Shown here: one piece after another, positions 63,276 through 64,000 of the stretch | How the letters are laid out: each line of letters starts with the position of its first letter | Numbering within the stretch: position 1 is the first letter of the stretch | Assembly: GCF_000427465.1 (NCBI RefSeq) | Contig: NZ_ATYB01000008.1 | Location: 682,001 to 746,000, forward strand | Origin: Sinorhizobium arboris LMG 14919 | GTDB lineage: Bacteria > Pseudomonadota > Alphaproteobacteria > Rhizobiales > Rhizobiaceae | Length of the DNA stretch: 64,000 nt | Reading direction: 5' to 3' | Position numbers and translations under genes: made by a program | The notes under the pieces: generated by a model | The model's input: the letters and a program-made list of their open reading frames with translations, nothing else | Told to the model about the DNA's origin: nothing | Database searches by the model: none

Positions 63276-64000
63276 TCTCCCCTAAGCGGCAGTGCCATCA
63301 ACTGGCCAAGCTCCGGCCGCACCGACCGATCGCCGCAAAGACGAAGGCAGGCCCAGGCGGTGGCGTAATTGCTGCTGACGACCGGCTTGCCGATCGCCTG
63401 TTCAATTTGAGCGACGACGCCGGCGGCGCGAACGGCTGTGCAGGAAACAAAGAGCGCATCCGATTCCGGTGCCGCCGCTTCCTTTGCGAAGGCCACGATC
63501 TCCTCCGGGCGGATCCGCGCCATTTCGCGATCGTCGGTGAGGCCCAGGCAGGTGAACCTGTCGATCGCGAAGCCGAGATCGGCGAAATAGTCGGCCATGG
63601 GCCGGCTGGTCTCGATCGTGTAAGGGGTGAGAACCGAAATCCTGGTTGCGTCCAGTGCACGCAAGCCTTGGACCGACGCGGCCGTCGGCGTGACCACGGC
63701 CGCCTCCGGCTTTGCGGCCTTGATCGCCGCAGCAACCTCCTTGTCGCCGATGACCACGGAGGCCGAGGTGCAGGAATACATGACGACGTCGAGCGTTTCG
63801 TCCGGCAGGATCAGGGCTGCCGCCGCGGTGAGCGACGGCTGCATCGCCCGCAGATTTTCCGGCGTCACCGGATTGGCGTAGGGAATACGCGTGACATAGA
63901 CGCCGATCCGGTCCGACGCGACCATGCGCTGGAAATCGACTTCCGTCGTATGGTCCGTGGCGAGGATGACGAGGCCGATCCGCTTGTCGAGCGGCCGTTC
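63266..64000 (-). CDS. eutA: Asp/Glu racemase-superfamily protein EutA (5' end beyond window)
   Basis: The minus-strand frame remains open to the right edge: upstream of ATG 63925 it reads KRIGLVILATDHTTEVDF, matching the usual N-terminus of EutA/maleate isomerase-like proteins, so the start is outside. Two catalytic-type cysteines are in VMYSCTSASVVIGD and LFVSCTAVRAAG. The role proposed for EutA in the ectoine pathway is stereochemical conversion of a hydroxyectoine intermediate. It is the first gene of the operon present here; importer and regulator genes may lie further right. Confidence 0.9.
   Translation of the reverse strand, partial: ERPLDKRIGLVILATDHTTEVDFQRMVASDRIGVYVTRIPYANPVTPENLRAMQPSLTAAAALILPDETLDVVMYSCTSASVVIGDKEVAAAIKAAKPEAAVVTPTAASVQGLRALDATRISVLTPYTIETSRPMADYFADLGFAIDRFTCLGLTDDREMARIRPEEIVAFAKEAAAPESDALFVSCTAVRAAGVVAQIEQAIGKPVVSSNYATAWACLRLCGDRSVRPELGQLMALPLRGEWS

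Overview
The window looks like a high-GC alphaproteobacterial replicon, most likely from Sinorhizobium/Ensifer. The content and order of the right two thirds recall, from memory, the S. meliloti pSymB megaplasmid: a second nodPQ-type sulfate-activation pair, sugar and amino-acid ABC operons, a sulfate ABC operon, methylcrotonyl-CoA carboxylase genes and ectoine catabolism genes. I could not search a database, so the species is inferred. I saw no rRNA, tRNA, CRISPR array, insertion sequence or replication origin.

Positions 1-23.4 kb form a cell-surface polysaccharide locus. It holds a full Wzx/Wzy-type set: an ExoY-like initiating sugar transferase, an ExoF-like export protein, a flippase, an O-antigen-ligase-like polymerase and an ExoP-like chain-length protein whose kinase motifs are all degenerate. 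There are three GT4 glycosyltransferases. Modification enzymes are two sulfotransferases, a PIG-L deacetylase, a DegT aminotransferase, a FlaA1/CapD-type dehydratase, a sugar formyltransferase and a methyltransferase. Two probable secreted proteins go with them: a beta-helix lyase-like protein and an RTX repeat protein. The genes sit in several transcription units separated by AT-rich, hairpin-bearing gaps.

Positions 23.5-29.9 kb hold a six-gene minus-strand operon: nodP/cysD, a nodQ/cysNC fusion, cysQ, a PHP hydrolase, an ATP-grasp ligase and an NAD-dependent epimerase. It makes PAPS and recycles PAP, which would supply the two sulfotransferases next door, so the surface polymer is probably sulfated. 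The PHP/ATP-grasp/epimerase tail has no assigned role.

Positions 30-43.4 kb hold two uptake-and-catabolism systems. The first has a ROK regulator divergent from a sugar ABC importer with a SIS-domain enzyme and a PfkB kinase, a plan seen in amino-sugar or fructosamine use. The second is a polar amino-acid ABC importer followed by RidA and IclR genes, divergent from a D-serine dehydratase/D-threonine aldolase-like enzyme.

Positions 43.6-50.1 kb hold a sulfate/thiosulfate ABC operon, an FAD-linked oxidase and a RES/Xre toxin-antitoxin pair with a striking 17-bp inverted repeat beside the antitoxin start. Positions 50.1-57 kb hold the leucine/isovalerate degradation operon, with a RidA-family gene between the two carboxylase subunits. 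Positions 57.3-64 kb hold a NarK-type nitrate transporter and the ectoine/hydroxyectoine operon eutABCDE; eutA is cut by the right edge and the first aminotransferase by the left edge.
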